Source: Syntrophomonas_A sp050258735 (GTDB lineage: Bacteria; Bacillota; Syntrophomonadia; Syntrophomonadales; Syntrophomonadaceae). From it: DNA of 46,594 bases. Shown one piece after another: positions 16,153 through 24,084 of the stretch; within the stretch, counting starts at the first letter, position 1, and each line of letters starts with the position of its first letter. The notes under the pieces are model-generated. The model worked only from the letters and a program-made list of their open reading frames with translations. It did no database searches and was not told the DNA's origin. The stretch lies in assembly GCA_050258735.1 (NCBI GenBank), contig JBLMZJ010000121.1, positions 1 through 46,594 on the forward strand, written 5' to 3'. The position numbers and the translations under genes are program-made.

Positions 16153-16797
16153 ATGAGGAAGGTGCTTCTTATCATAAAATATATCGTTTTTGACTTTGAC
16201 GGCACCCTGGTCGATTCGCTGGATATCATCATTACGGGCTATAATCAGATGGCGGCCAAATACCGGTCCAAACAGATCCTGCCCGAGGATCTATTTATGC
16301 TGAAGGGTATGACCATTGCCGAGCGCTGCAAGTTCCTCAGTTTCAGGTTGTACATGTTCCCCCTCGCCGCTCTGGATATTTACAGGCTCTACCGGCAATC
16401 GCTGAAGGACCTGCATTTTTATACGGGCATGAAGGATCTTTTGATCGACCTGCACGAGCGGGGCTTCAGGCTAGGAGTCATTTCCACCAATTCGGAACAT
16501 AACATCAGGGAGTTCATGAGCCGCAACGGGATCGATTTCATCGACGACATGCACTGTTCCAACAACATTTTCGGCAAGGACAAGGACATCAAAAAGTTCC
16601 TCAAGGCCAACAAGCTCCAGAAATCAGAGATGATCTATGTGGGGGACGAGGTGCGGGACATCGTGGCCTGTAAGAAAAATGGAGTCAAGGTCATCTGGGT
16701 GAGTTGGGGTTATGATGATATCGAAAACGTCAAGAAAGTAAATCCGGACTACGTGGTCGATAGCCCGGATGAGATCATTCACTGTATTCAAGCTTAG
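16153..16797 (+). CDS. HAD superfamily phosphatase, phosphoglycolate-phosphatase-like
   Basis: A ~214-residue HAD hydrolase. Motif I is VFDFDGTLVDS, motif II VISTNS, motif III the lysine in FGKDKDIKKFLKAN and motif IV MIYVGDEVRDIVACKKNG. The C1 cap (about residues 28-90) has an unusual hydrophobic helix, RLYMFPLAALDIYRLYRQ. The substrate is probably a small phosphate ester. The start is uncertain: the ATG at 16153 has no clear ribosome site, whereas GAGGAAGGTG lies just before ATC-ATA codons directly ahead of KYIVFDFDG. GTG at 16162 is another option. Confidence 0.85.
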   Translation: MRKVLLIIKYIVFDFDGTLVDSLDIIITGYNQMAAKYRSKQILPEDLFMLKGMTIAERCKFLSFRLYMFPLAALDIYRLYRQSLKDLHFYTGMKDLLIDLHERGFRLGVISTNSEHNIREFMSRNGIDFIDDMHCSNNIFGKDKDIKKFLKANKLQKSEMIYVGDEVRDIVACKKNGVKVIWVSWGYDDIENVKKVNPDYVVDSPDEIIHCIQA

Positions 16798-16847
16798 CTT
16801 TTCGTGACTAAACCTTCAGTGTCTTCTGTTGGCTCGGGATATCATGA

Positions 16848-17720
16848 CTAGATCCGTTGAGCCTTTTCCTCCATTATCTTTTGCCCCAATCCGTTTGGAT
16901 CGGGGTCCATGATGAGTTCAGGCCGGGGCCGTCCGCTGGCGGTGATGAGCAGAGCGGGGGCATGAGTCGGAAAACCCGGTTTGGGCGGCACCGGGCCTAC
17001 ACCCAGTTCAGCATTGATCACCTCTACACTCTGGATATCCCGCCAGTTCAGAACCAGATCCCTTACCGTCCCGTGATAAATGAAACTTGTATCGGTATAT
17101 TCATACTTTTTACTGCTGAACATGGGCCAGCGTATCAGGGCTTTGACCGTCCAGTATATCCAGTAGAGCATTATACTGAAAACATAAGTCAGGGCAGCGA
17201 TTATGAAGATCAATGAAGGAGCCCCCATATTTCTGAAGGTCTCCTGGTCGCTCATGCCCAGGGCCAAGGTGCCAGCCAGGGCCAGGATCACGATAGGGAA
17301 GAACTCCAGGTTGGCGAGGGCATACTGTGCGTCTCCGAAACGGACCCGATCCGCCATGCCTACCAGGCTGCGCCAGAAGATGAAGAGCAGAACGGTAAAA
17401 AGAGCGATGAGAAGGATGGCTCCGGCCAGGGCTCCGCTGCCGTCGATATATCCCTTTACAAAGGCCAAGATCAGCGCAGCCAGTGCTATCGTTCCAAAAA
17501 ACGCCGATTCAGCTTTGCCGATGGCATAAAGCTTCTGGGAACGTCCACAGATCACACGGGCTCCCAGCAGGAAAAAGTAGAGGATCGATGCGCCAAAGAG
17601 CACTGCTGCCAGCCACCCCGCCAACTCTCCTGGTTTGGTCACCATCTGCATGAACCACTCGTGATCCAGGATTGCGGAGACGGCGATAATAACCGTCACG
17701 ATCGCCAGATATAATCTCAT
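16848..17720 (-). CDS. Polytopic membrane protein of unknown function
   Basis: A 290-residue protein with about six membrane segments between residues 3 and ~200. A ~85-residue soluble C-terminal part follows (KYEYTDTSFIYHGTVRDLVLNWRDIQSVEVINAELGVGP), whose beta-rich pattern recalls bacterial PH-like domains in YdbS/DUF-type membrane proteins. No catalytic motif is visible. The ATG at 17720 has AAGGAG 8 nt upstream. It is divergent from the sigma-factor operon that begins at 17973. Family not recognised. Confidence 0.75.
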   Translation of the reverse strand: MRLYLAIVTVIIAVSAILDHEWFMQMVTKPGELAGWLAAVLFGASILYFFLLGARVICGRSQKLYAIGKAESAFFGTIALAALILAFVKGYIDGSGALAGAILLIALFTVLLFIFWRSLVGMADRVRFGDAQYALANLEFFPIVILALAGTLALGMSDQETFRNMGAPSLIFIIAALTYVFSIMLYWIYWTVKALIRWPMFSSKKYEYTDTSFIYHGTVRDLVLNWRDIQSVEVINAELGVGPVPPKPGFPTHAPALLITASGRPRPELIMDPDPNGLGQKIMEEKAQRI

Positions 17721-17920
17721 GGTTTGCTCCTTCCCAACAGCTTTATTAGAAATTACTTATAACTACGTCCAAATTATACTAATTATACTCTGCAGCCTGA
17801 AAAATGACTATGATCTGACATCGAAGAGCCGTCCCCCGACCGGTTGCAAGGCCGTCTGCAGCATATTACTGCTTGAATAATTGATGTATCATGATATTAT
17901 TATATTTTTTAGAAGAACGA

Positions 17921-17946
17921 TGAACCTTTTGCCCCCTGACTTTGTC
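17921..17946 (+). promoter_or_regulatory. ECF-type promoter before the sigma/protease operon
   Basis: TGAACC (17921-17926), a 16-base spacer, then TGTC (17943-17946). The spacing and -35 are those of autoregulated ECF sigma promoters (TGAAC-N16-CGTC consensus). A TATAAT overlaps just downstream (17949-17954) but lacks a good -35. It fits autoregulation by the sigma factor encoded directly after it. Confidence 0.55.
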
Positions 17947-17972
17947 ATTATAATCAGGGCGGCAAGAGAACG

Positions 17973-18533
17973 ATGCATGTTGCAAATACTCTGTTGAGAA
18001 ACGATAATGAGGTATCCTCCTTGAATGACACGAGGTTTTTAGAACTGCTGCATAAAGAAGAAGGCAAGCTCTTTCGCGTAGCCCTGGCTATACTGGGCAG
18101 TGAAAATGATGCCTGGGACGCTCTGCAGCAATCGGTCGAACAAGCCTGGCGCAGCCGGAAGACCCTGCGGGGTTCGGATGCCGCTTTTCCTGCCTGGATG
18201 AAGAAGATCGCTGTAAATTGCAGTATCAACCTGCTGCACCGGCGAGAGCGGGTGATCCCGGTAGACCCCCAGGCCTTGCCGGTAATGATGCAGGATGGAC
18301 CATCGCCGGACGCGGCCATGATCTGGCAGCTGGTGGGAGAGCTGGGCCCCGAGTTTCGCAAAGTGATCGCCCTCCGCTACCTCGGAGATCTTTCCCTGGA
18401 GGAGACCGCCCGGGCTTTGAATATCCCGCCGGGAACAGTAAAATCACGCCTCCATACGGCGCATAAACGTTTAAAAGAGATGCTGGACGATAAAGAAAAG
18501 AAAGGAGCAGGTCAAATCGATGCAGGACTCTAA
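17973..18533 (+). CDS. ECF RNA polymerase sigma factor
   Basis: A 186-residue sigma factor, or 170 residues if translation begins at TTG 18021, which has GAGG 8 nt upstream and gives a more typical start. Region 2 is FLELLHKEEGKLFRVALAIL and AWDALQQSVEQAWRSRKTL; region 4 is LGPEFRKVIALRYLGDLSLEETARALNIPPGTVKSRLHTAHKRLK. The first gene of a four-gene run with overlaps: it overlaps the next gene by 14 bases. Together with the one-TM protein, signal peptidase and site-2 protease after it, it may be released by regulated intramembrane proteolysis. See the findings. Confidence 0.9.
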   Translation: MHVANTLLRNDNEVSSLNDTRFLELLHKEEGKLFRVALAILGSENDAWDALQQSVEQAWRSRKTLRGSDAAFPAWMKKIAVNCSINLLHRRERVIPVDPQALPVMMQDGPSPDAAMIWQLVGELGPEFRKVIALRYLGDLSLEETARALNIPPGTVKSRLHTAHKRLKEMLDDKEKKGAGQIDAGL

Positions 18534-18885
18534 CCTTGAGAAAGACAACCATATTGATCAGGCCCTGCGGGATTGGGCGGAAGCCGGCACCCTGCCGCCA
18601 GAACGGTCATTCCAATTGGAGCGCCTGGTCTACCAGATGTCGCATCAGAACCGGCGAAACGCTACTGTTTCGGTCTTGCGGGGGACCATAGCTGCTATTG
18701 CTGCCTATATTACCATGTTATTTTTGGCCTGCCCTGCCGCCGGGAGTATCATACCCGCAGCCGAGGTCCTGGCCAGGCACCAGGCGCCCCCTCTCTCTAT
18801 CGCCGTAGAACAGGTAGCATACCATCCAGTGCTGCCGGCAGCAGATATCATAAGTATTTCGATCTTGAAAGGAGCCAGATCATGA
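18520..18885 (+). CDS. Single-TM anti-sigma factor candidate
   Basis: A 121-residue protein with a ~52-residue charged cytoplasmic head (WAEAGTLPPERSFQLERLVYQM), one membrane helix at about 55-71 (TIAAIAAYITMLFLACPAAG) and a short ~50-residue outer tail. It lacks the HxxxCxxC zinc motif. Small residues after the helix (CPA-A, AAG-S) could be signal-peptidase sites. The gene overlaps the sigma gene by 14 bases and the signal peptidase gene by 4 (ATGA), which implies tight coupling. The anti-sigma role rests on topology and position, not on a recognised family. Confidence 0.72.
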   Translation: MQDSNLEKDNHIDQALRDWAEAGTLPPERSFQLERLVYQMSHQNRRNATVSVLRGTIAAIAAYITMLFLACPAAGSIIPAAEVLARHQAPPLSIAVEQVAYHPVLPAADIISISILKGARS

Positions 18886-19475
18886 AACAATTCCTGGAGT
18901 GGGCCAAAGAACTCATATCCATCGTCATAATCGCCTTCATTCTGGCTATGCTGCTCCGGACCTTCATTATCGAAGGCCGTGTCGTACCGACCGGGTCCAT
19001 GCTACCTACCATAAAGCTGGGCGATCGTTTGCTGGTCAACAAGTTCATCTATTATTTCAAGAAACCGACCCGGGGCGATATCGTGGTCTTCAAGCCGCCG
19101 GAAGTGCTGAACGCCAAATATGATTATGTAAAGCGTGTTATCGGTCTGCCAGGGGATAAGATCGAAATCAAGGACAGTAAGCTTTATATCAATGATAAGG
19201 AGATCCAGGAGCCCTATATCGCCCAGCCTATGAGCCAGGATTTCGGCCCGGTAACTGTTCCGGAAAACAGCCTGCTGGTCATGGGAGACAACCGCAATGC
19301 CAGCTACGACAGCAGATATTGGCCGGCCTGGCTGACCCAGGACCGCCTGATAGGTAAGGCCTTTTGCATCTACTGGCCGGTGGATGACCTGACGCTGCTG
19401 CAGCGGCAAACATCCCTGATCACCAACGGTTTCCCGGTAATCGGCGATACTCCGATTACCATGTACATAGGATAG
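18882..19475 (+). CDS. lepB: Signal peptidase I
   Basis: A 197-residue type I signal peptidase (S26) that cleaves secretory signal peptides outside the membrane. It has one N-terminal membrane anchor (residues ~10-28), the catalytic serine in GSMLPTIKLGDRLLVNKF (Ser39), the general-base lysine in YVKRVIGLPGDKIE (Lys84) and the box GDNRNASYDSRYWP. The C-terminal ~25 residues after the last box are an extension. The ATG overlaps the preceding stop (ATGA), with AAAGGAG 7 nt upstream. Placement between an anti-sigma candidate and a site-2 protease suggests that it makes the first cut in signalling, as SipS/SipT do for RsiV in Bacillus subtilis. Confidence 0.92.
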   Translation: MKQFLEWAKELISIVIIAFILAMLLRTFIIEGRVVPTGSMLPTIKLGDRLLVNKFIYYFKKPTRGDIVVFKPPEVLNAKYDYVKRVIGLPGDKIEIKDSKLYINDKEIQEPYIAQPMSQDFGPVTVPENSLLVMGDNRNASYDSRYWPAWLTQDRLIGKAFCIYWPVDDLTLLQRQTSLITNGFPVIGDTPITMYIG

Positions 19476-19484
19476 GAGAACGCT

Positions 19485-20510
19485 ATGGGCATCCTCACAA
19501 CAGTTTTGATAACCATCCTGATCATAAATGTCATTGTGCTGGCTCATGAATGGGGGCATTATCTGGCAGCCCGGCAGGCAGACGTTCCGGTGCAGGAATT
19601 CTCGATCGGATTCGGCTGGAGGCTGTTTGCCCTCCGCCGCCGGGAAACAGTCTATTCCCTGCGCATCCTTCCTCTGGGCGGCTATGTGCTGCTGGATCTC
19701 CCTGAAACGAATGATAACTCAACTGCCAGCTATACTCCGGGAAAGAAGATAACGGTCGCTCTGGGCGGCCCCTTGATGAATCTCGGCCTGGCTCTGCTGA
19801 TATTCATTGGCATCTATTGCGGTGTGGGCATGCCACACTATTCCAACCAGCCGGTCATTGGCCGGGTAATAGATAAAATGCCGGCCGGTGAGGCCGGTAT
19901 CCACACGGGCGATATCGTTTTGTCGGTAAACCAGCACCCGGTAAATAAATGGACCGATCTGACCCGCCTGCTTGGGTCGGTGGCTCCGGAAAGCTCCTGT
20001 TCTCTGGTGTTGCAGCGGGGTGACAAAACCATCTCCTGCCGCCTGACCCCCACTCGGGATGAAAACTCCGGTCGGACAGTGATGGGAGTGGAACCCGAGT
20101 TGTCCTATGAGAGAAAAGACCTGCCGCAGGCATTGGCCATCGGATTCACGCAGACCTTCCGGTCATGTCTGGCCATTATTTCCGGTCTGGCGGGATTAGT
20201 TACCGGTGCCGAATCTATGGGCAGTATGGCGGGACCGATCGGTCTGGCCGGTATGGTGGGAGACAGGCTGGCTTTCGGCTGGCTGGAACTCTTAGGATTC
20301 ACGGCTTTTCTATCCATCAACCTGGGCATCTTCAACCTCCTGCCCATTCCTTTCCTGGACGGAGGACGCATACTGCTGGCCGCCATTGAGGCTTTCCGCC
20401 GCCGAGCCCTCGACCCGGAGAAAGAGGCCGTGCTGCATTGGCTGGGCCTGGCTTTTCTCATGGTCCTGATGCTTTATGCCAGCTATCAGGATATAGTCAG
20501 GCTGCTTTAA
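19485..20510 (+). CDS. rseP: Site-2 intramembrane zinc protease (RseP/RasP, M50)
   Basis: A 341-residue M50 protease. HEWGH at residues 21-25 in the first membrane helix gives two zinc ligands, and NLLPIPFLDGGRI near 285-297 gives the third (LDG motif). A PDZ domain (about 110-195; GRVIDKMPAGEAGIHTGDIVLSVN) lies between helices. EFSIGFGWRLFALRR is a conserved strand after the first helix. The ATG has TAGGAG 6 nt upstream and follows the signal peptidase gene by 9 bases. It is last in the sigma operon. Its gene ends 8 bases from the convergent zur gene. Confidence 0.92.
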   Translation: MGILTTVLITILIINVIVLAHEWGHYLAARQADVPVQEFSIGFGWRLFALRRRETVYSLRILPLGGYVLLDLPETNDNSTASYTPGKKITVALGGPLMNLGLALLIFIGIYCGVGMPHYSNQPVIGRVIDKMPAGEAGIHTGDIVLSVNQHPVNKWTDLTRLLGSVAPESSCSLVLQRGDKTISCRLTPTRDENSGRTVMGVEPELSYERKDLPQALAIGFTQTFRSCLAIISGLAGLVTGAESMGSMAGPIGLAGMVGDRLAFGWLELLGFTAFLSINLGIFNLLPIPFLDGGRILLAAIEAFRRRALDPEKEAVLHWLGLAFLMVLMLYASYQDIVRLL

Positions 20511-20518
20511 AGCTTCGG

Positions 20519-20941
20519 TTACTTGTCAATGCTCCGGTGCTGGCATTTGCTGCAATAACCGTAGACCTCGAACTGGTGCTGTACTACCTCAAAATCGGCT
20601 TCCTGCAGGGCCGTCTCCAGGGCCGGGGCCATCGGGCACTGCACCAGGTCCCTTATCTCCCCGCACTGCAGACAGATAAGGTGATGGTGGTGGTCCACCC
20701 CGGCCATTTCGTAACGTGCTTTGCCATCGGCAAAACTGGATCGAATTATCATACCTTGTTCACTGAGGGTGTCCAGGTTGCGGTAAACCGTGCCCAGGCT
20801 GATATTGGGCTGACTCATCCGGGCCTTCTGGTAGATTTCCTCCGCACTCATATGTTCAGGACTGGCCGCCAGCAGATCCAGGATGGCCTGCCGTTGCTTG
20901 CTGTTGCGAATGGTGCGGCTCGATGAATTTTCCCTGCTCAT
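20519..20941 (-). CDS. zur: Fur-family zinc regulator, probable Zur
   Basis: A 140-residue Fur-type repressor. The winged helix is RNSKQRQAILDLL, MSAEEIYQKARMSQPNISLGTVYRNLDTLSEQGMI. The metal region has VDHHHHLICLQCGEIRDL, and the C-terminal CSKCQ completes the structural CxxC pair. It follows znuB by 34 bases in a zinc-type ABC operon, so Zur is more likely than PerR or Fur. The start at 20941 is preferred for AAGGAAG 8 nt upstream; a start at 20968 is possible. It should repress the operon when zinc is plentiful. Confidence 0.85.
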   Translation of the reverse strand: MSRENSSSRTIRNSKQRQAILDLLAASPEHMSAEEIYQKARMSQPNISLGTVYRNLDTLSEQGMIIRSSFADGKARYEMAGVDHHHHLICLQCGEIRDLVQCPMAPALETALQEADFEVVQHQFEVYGYCSKCQHRSIDK

Positions 20942-20974
20942 ATCCAACACTTCCTTATTTGCTGCCATCGCTCG

Positions 20975-21817
20975 CTAGTTGGGCTGCAGTTGACGACCCA
21001 AAACACTTAAAAAGAAGATGACTGCCGCACAGAGAACGATAGTGGCTCCGCTGGCAGTTCCCCAGTAATAGGACAGGATCAACCCGGTGATACCGGAGAC
21101 TATAGCAATAATTAATGACAGCACATGATACTGCCGCATGCTGGATGCCAGATTTCGGGCGGCGGCGGCCGGCAGTACCAGCAATGAACTGATGATCAGT
21201 ATCCCCACCCACTGGATAGACACCGTAACGACCAACGCCAGGAGCAAGCTGAAGGCGATCTCCAACGCCCGCACCTGCCTGCCGCGGCTGCGCGCCAGGG
21301 TAGAGTTGACACTGACCAGCAGCAGACCGTTGAAGAACAATAGCCAAAAGATCGATACCACGGCCAGAACCGCTAGCAGCAGCATGATCTCGCGTTCCTG
21401 GATAGAAAGCAGATCGCCAATCAGGAAATTGGAGTAACGGGCAAAACCGCCGCCCCGGGATAGTATAACGATTCCTAATGCTACCGCGGTGGATGAAAAC
21501 ACCCCTATGATAGTATCGGGTGAACTGCGGGCACTCTGTTTGATCAGGGAGATGCCCAGAGCCAGCAGTATAGAAAATGCGATCATAGCCCCCAGGGGAT
21601 CGCGCATACCCAGCAGCACACCCAGGGCGATGCCAGTCAGGGCCGAATGCCCGATGGCATCGGAGAAAAAGGCCATACGGTTATTGACCACCATAGTACC
21701 CATCAACCCAAACAGCGGGCAGACCAGGATCACTCCCAGCAGGGCATTTTGCATGAAATGATACTGCATCCATTCAAAGGGCAGCAGCCATTGCAGTGCA
21801 TTAATGACGGTTTCCAT
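20975..21817 (-). CDS. znuB: Zinc/manganese ABC transporter permease
   Basis: A 280-residue ABC-3 family permease with eight or so membrane helices. It has GLMGTMVVNNRMAFFSDAIGHSALTGIALGV, the conserved ABC-contact loop of this family, and QWVGILIISSLLVLPAAAARNLA. The gene overlaps znuC by 17 bases and has GGGGGG upstream of its ATG. It forms the membrane channel for metal delivered by the lipoprotein at 22634-23584. Zinc is favoured over manganese because of the linked Zur-like regulator. Confidence 0.9.
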   Translation of the reverse strand: METVINALQWLLPFEWMQYHFMQNALLGVILVCPLFGLMGTMVVNNRMAFFSDAIGHSALTGIALGVLLGMRDPLGAMIAFSILLALGISLIKQSARSSPDTIIGVFSSTAVALGIVILSRGGGFARYSNFLIGDLLSIQEREIMLLLAVLAVVSIFWLLFFNGLLLVSVNSTLARSRGRQVRALEIAFSLLLALVVTVSIQWVGILIISSLLVLPAAAARNLASSMRQYHVLSLIIAIVSGITGLILSYYWGTASGATIVLCAAVIFFLSVLGRQLQPN

Positions 21818-22634
21818 GGCCTACCCCCCAATCTATCTTCTGGGCTACCGGTTCCGGGCGGGGGGCAATACCCTCCAGGGAAACCAGCCCGAAGCTCTTG
21901 ATCACCTCAGGATCAGTGAATACCGCGTGCGGTGTACCCACCAACCGGATGGAGCGGTTGAGAAAAACCACCCGGTCCGCATACCGGGCCACCAGGCCCA
22001 GGTCATGGGAAACCAGGATGATGGAAAGGTCGTTCTGCATGCGCAGATTCGATACCAGATCATAGAACAGTTCGAGCCCGCGCTGATCGACGCCGGAGAC
22101 CGGTTCATCCAGCAGCAGGAGGTCAGGCATGGGGTCAAGGGCCAGGGCCAGCAGGACCCGCTGCAGTTCCCCGCCGGAGAGATCCCCCAAACGCCGGAAC
22201 AGCAAGTGTTCCGCCTGTACCCGGGCCAGTTGATAGGCGGCATGTCTTTGCATTTTTTTGCCGGCTCCCAGCCATACCGGCCTGCGGCGCCTGGCTGCTG
22301 CAAAGAGATCTGAAACGCAAAGGGGCGAACCCGGATCAAACTCCAGCTGCTGCGGGACATAGCCGATGACCGGCTTCACGCTGTCACCGCCGATGGCATT
22401 GAGATAACTGAGCCGTCCACTATGGCTTATATCGCCCAGGATAGCCTTGAGAAGCGTGCTCTTGCCGGCTCCGTTGGGGCCGATCAGGGCGGTCAGCTCG
22501 CCGCAGTGGATGTGGAGATCGACATGATCCAGGATCACGGTTTTGCCCCGGACCACCCCCAGGTCCTCGATGGTCGTACAGCAGAGCCCGCAGGCCTGGC
22601 GTTTATTGTATCCGTTTTTAACTTCTCCGGTCAC
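21801..22634 (-). CDS. znuC: Zinc ABC transporter ATP-binding protein
   Basis: A 277-residue ABC ATPase. Walker A is GPNGAGKSTLLKAILGD, the Q-loop GYVPQQLEF, the signature LSGGELQRVLLALALDP, Walker B LLLLDEPVSGVD and the switch HDL. The ~25-residue N-terminal extension carries a CGLCC cluster that is unusual for the family and could bind metal. The start is GTG at 22634, which overlaps the znuA stop by one base (TAGTG), with AAAGAGG upstream. The gene sits between binding protein and permease. Confidence 0.92.
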   Translation of the reverse strand: MTGEVKNGYNKRQACGLCCTTIEDLGVVRGKTVILDHVDLHIHCGELTALIGPNGAGKSTLLKAILGDISHSGRLSYLNAIGGDSVKPVIGYVPQQLEFDPGSPLCVSDLFAAARRRRPVWLGAGKKMQRHAAYQLARVQAEHLLFRRLGDLSGGELQRVLLALALDPMPDLLLLDEPVSGVDQRGLELFYDLVSNLRMQNDLSIILVSHDLGLVARYADRVVFLNRSIRLVGTPHAVFTDPEVIKSFGLVSLEGIAPRPEPVAQKIDWGVGHGNRH

Positions 22635-23584
22635 TACTTTAACGCCTCTTTCAGTGTCCGCAGATTCTGCGTCATGATCTTTATATAGGCATCCGGCTGG
22701 TCCGGTCCGGTCACCCCGGGATCCAGACTATAAACCCTGGCTCCTGTCTCATCAGCTATGGAGCGGGCCGCACTCGCCAGGTATTGCGGCTCGGCAAAGA
22801 GTGCCCGGGTACCGGATCTTTTAACTATTGTTATGGTCTTGGCCAGTTCAGCCGCGGAAGGTGCAGAACCCGGTTCCCGCTCGATGACGGCAACTATTTT
22901 CAGGTCAAATTCCTGGGCGAAGTAAGGAAAGGCCTCGTGGAAGGTCACGATATTACGATCCTTCAAGCCGTCCAGTTCCTGGTGCATCTCATCCCGGAGT
23001 ACCTTCACCTTGGTGATATAGGCCTGCCCATTGCTGCGGTATTGGTCAGCATTTGGGGGATCTGCCTGAGCCAACTGCTCGCTTACATTCTCGATCTCTT
23101 TTATATACAGACTGGGACTGACCCATACATGCGGATTGTCGCCCTGGTTCCCGGACCCTTTGATGAGCTTGATCCCCCGGGCCGCCTCGATTATTTTCAG
23201 GTCAGGCTGCTGGTGGATGACCTTGTCCATAAAGGCTTCGGCCCCCCCTCCGTTGACCACAAAATAGCTGGCCTCTTCCAGGGTTTTGATATCCTCGGGG
23301 CTGAGCTGATAATCGTGCAGGCAGCCGGTCTGCGGTCTGGTCATGTTGACCACTTTGATCCCGGGTACGCCCTCACAGACATTGCGGGTCAGGATATAGA
23401 CGGGATAGAATGAGGCGACGATCACCTTTTCTCCAGGTTTTTCGGACTCGTTATGCGAAGGGACCGCCGCCTGCCGACTGCAGCCGCCCAGCAGCAGGAC
23501 CAGGAGCAGCAGGGGCACGATTGCCTTAAAACGACTGGCACATCTTGGTTTTTGTATGTTAAAGGTTTTGGCTCTCTCTTGCAT
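22634..23584 (-). CDS. znuA: Zinc-binding lipoprotein of ABC transporter
   Basis: A 316-residue A-I cluster (ZnuA/TroA) substrate-binding protein. The lipobox is LLLLGGCS after a long basic N-terminus. Metal-binding histidines are seen in GCLHDYQLSPEDIKTL, DNPHVWVSP and IVTFHEAFPYFA. ALFAEPQYLASAARSIADETGARVYSLDP is typical of the C-terminal lobe. There is no long His-rich loop. It is the first gene of the znuACB-zur operon, preceded by an AT-rich imperfect palindrome at 23613-23634. Confidence 0.92.
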   Translation of the reverse strand: MQERAKTFNIQKPRCASRFKAIVPLLLLVLLLGGCSRQAAVPSHNESEKPGEKVIVASFYPVYILTRNVCEGVPGIKVVNMTRPQTGCLHDYQLSPEDIKTLEEASYFVVNGGGAEAFMDKVIHQQPDLKIIEAARGIKLIKGSGNQGDNPHVWVSPSLYIKEIENVSEQLAQADPPNADQYRSNGQAYITKVKVLRDEMHQELDGLKDRNIVTFHEAFPYFAQEFDLKIVAVIEREPGSAPSAAELAKTITIVKRSGTRALFAEPQYLASAARSIADETGARVYSLDPGVTGPDQPDAYIKIMTQNLRTLKEALK

Positions 23585-23612
23585 GAAATGATTGACCCCC
23601 TATGTCAATAAC

Positions 23613-23634
23613 GATAACTATTACTATTATTATC
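23613..23634. promoter_or_regulatory. Candidate Zur/Fur-type operator upstream of znuA
   Basis: An AT-rich imperfect palindrome with outer arms GATAA and TTATC, and two inner matching AT pairs (14 of 22 positions symmetric). It lies 29-50 bases upstream of the znuA start. Fur-family sites often look like this, but the match is not exact. Confidence 0.4.
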
Positions 23635-23786
23635 TTATTTGTATAACTCCATACCGGGAAAGTCAAGGAAAATTGTAATGAAGCGGTTTTGGACTAGACC
23701 CTGCAATTAAACTAGCCAACGTTATTTCGATCAATCCGTGGAATTCGCGACATACTAGCGATAATCTACTATGTTATAATGGCATT

Positions 23787-24080
23787 GTGGAAGGAGTCAG
23801 ACTCGAGCCGTTTCGGACGTTCAGATCAGCGGGCGCATTATGCGCAGCACTGACCCCTTGGGAAGGCTACTTCCACTATAAGGTTCACCGTTTCCCTCTT
23901 GGGCAAATATTGCCCTTTGAGACGAAGCCATGGTGAATCTATGCAGAACCTGTTGCGCCGGAAGGCTTTGAACCGTTTTGGTTCATCGACCCCGGAGTTC
24001 CAACAGGTTCTTTGTTTAATGCCCATCATAACCATGGTTTCCGTGGGAAGCTCCAGTGTCTTATTTAGCGGTAGCTCATC
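23787..24080 (+). ncRNA. Large structured RNA, HEARO/OMEGA-RNA-like
   Basis: About 290 bases with no protein gene and dense pairing. Stem 1: GTGGAAG (23787-23793) with CTTCCAC (23870-23876), inside it GTCAG/CTGAC (23796, 23850) and hairpin GCGCATTATGCGC (23833-23845). Stem 2: GGTTCACC (23882) with GGTGAATC (23932), inside it GGGCAA/TTGCCC. Stem 3: AACCTGTTG (23947) with CAACAGGTT (24001), inside it CCGG/CCGG and TGAACC/GGTTCA. Stem 4: CCATGG/CCGTGG (24032-24046). A TATAAT lies at 23775-23780. The architecture and the 3' part (AGTGTCTTATTTAGCGG) recall HEARO (the OMEGA RNA of IsrB/IscB), from memory. No IscB/IsrB gene is nearby, so it would be an orphan. The pairing is certain; the family is not. 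Confidence 0.6.
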
Positions 24081-24084
24081 CTAA

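Noticed and set aside
23838..24084. Short open frames on both strands within 23838-24084
   Set aside because: They lie across strong RNA stems, have no ribosome site and no recognisable protein family; the pairing is better explained by a structured RNA.
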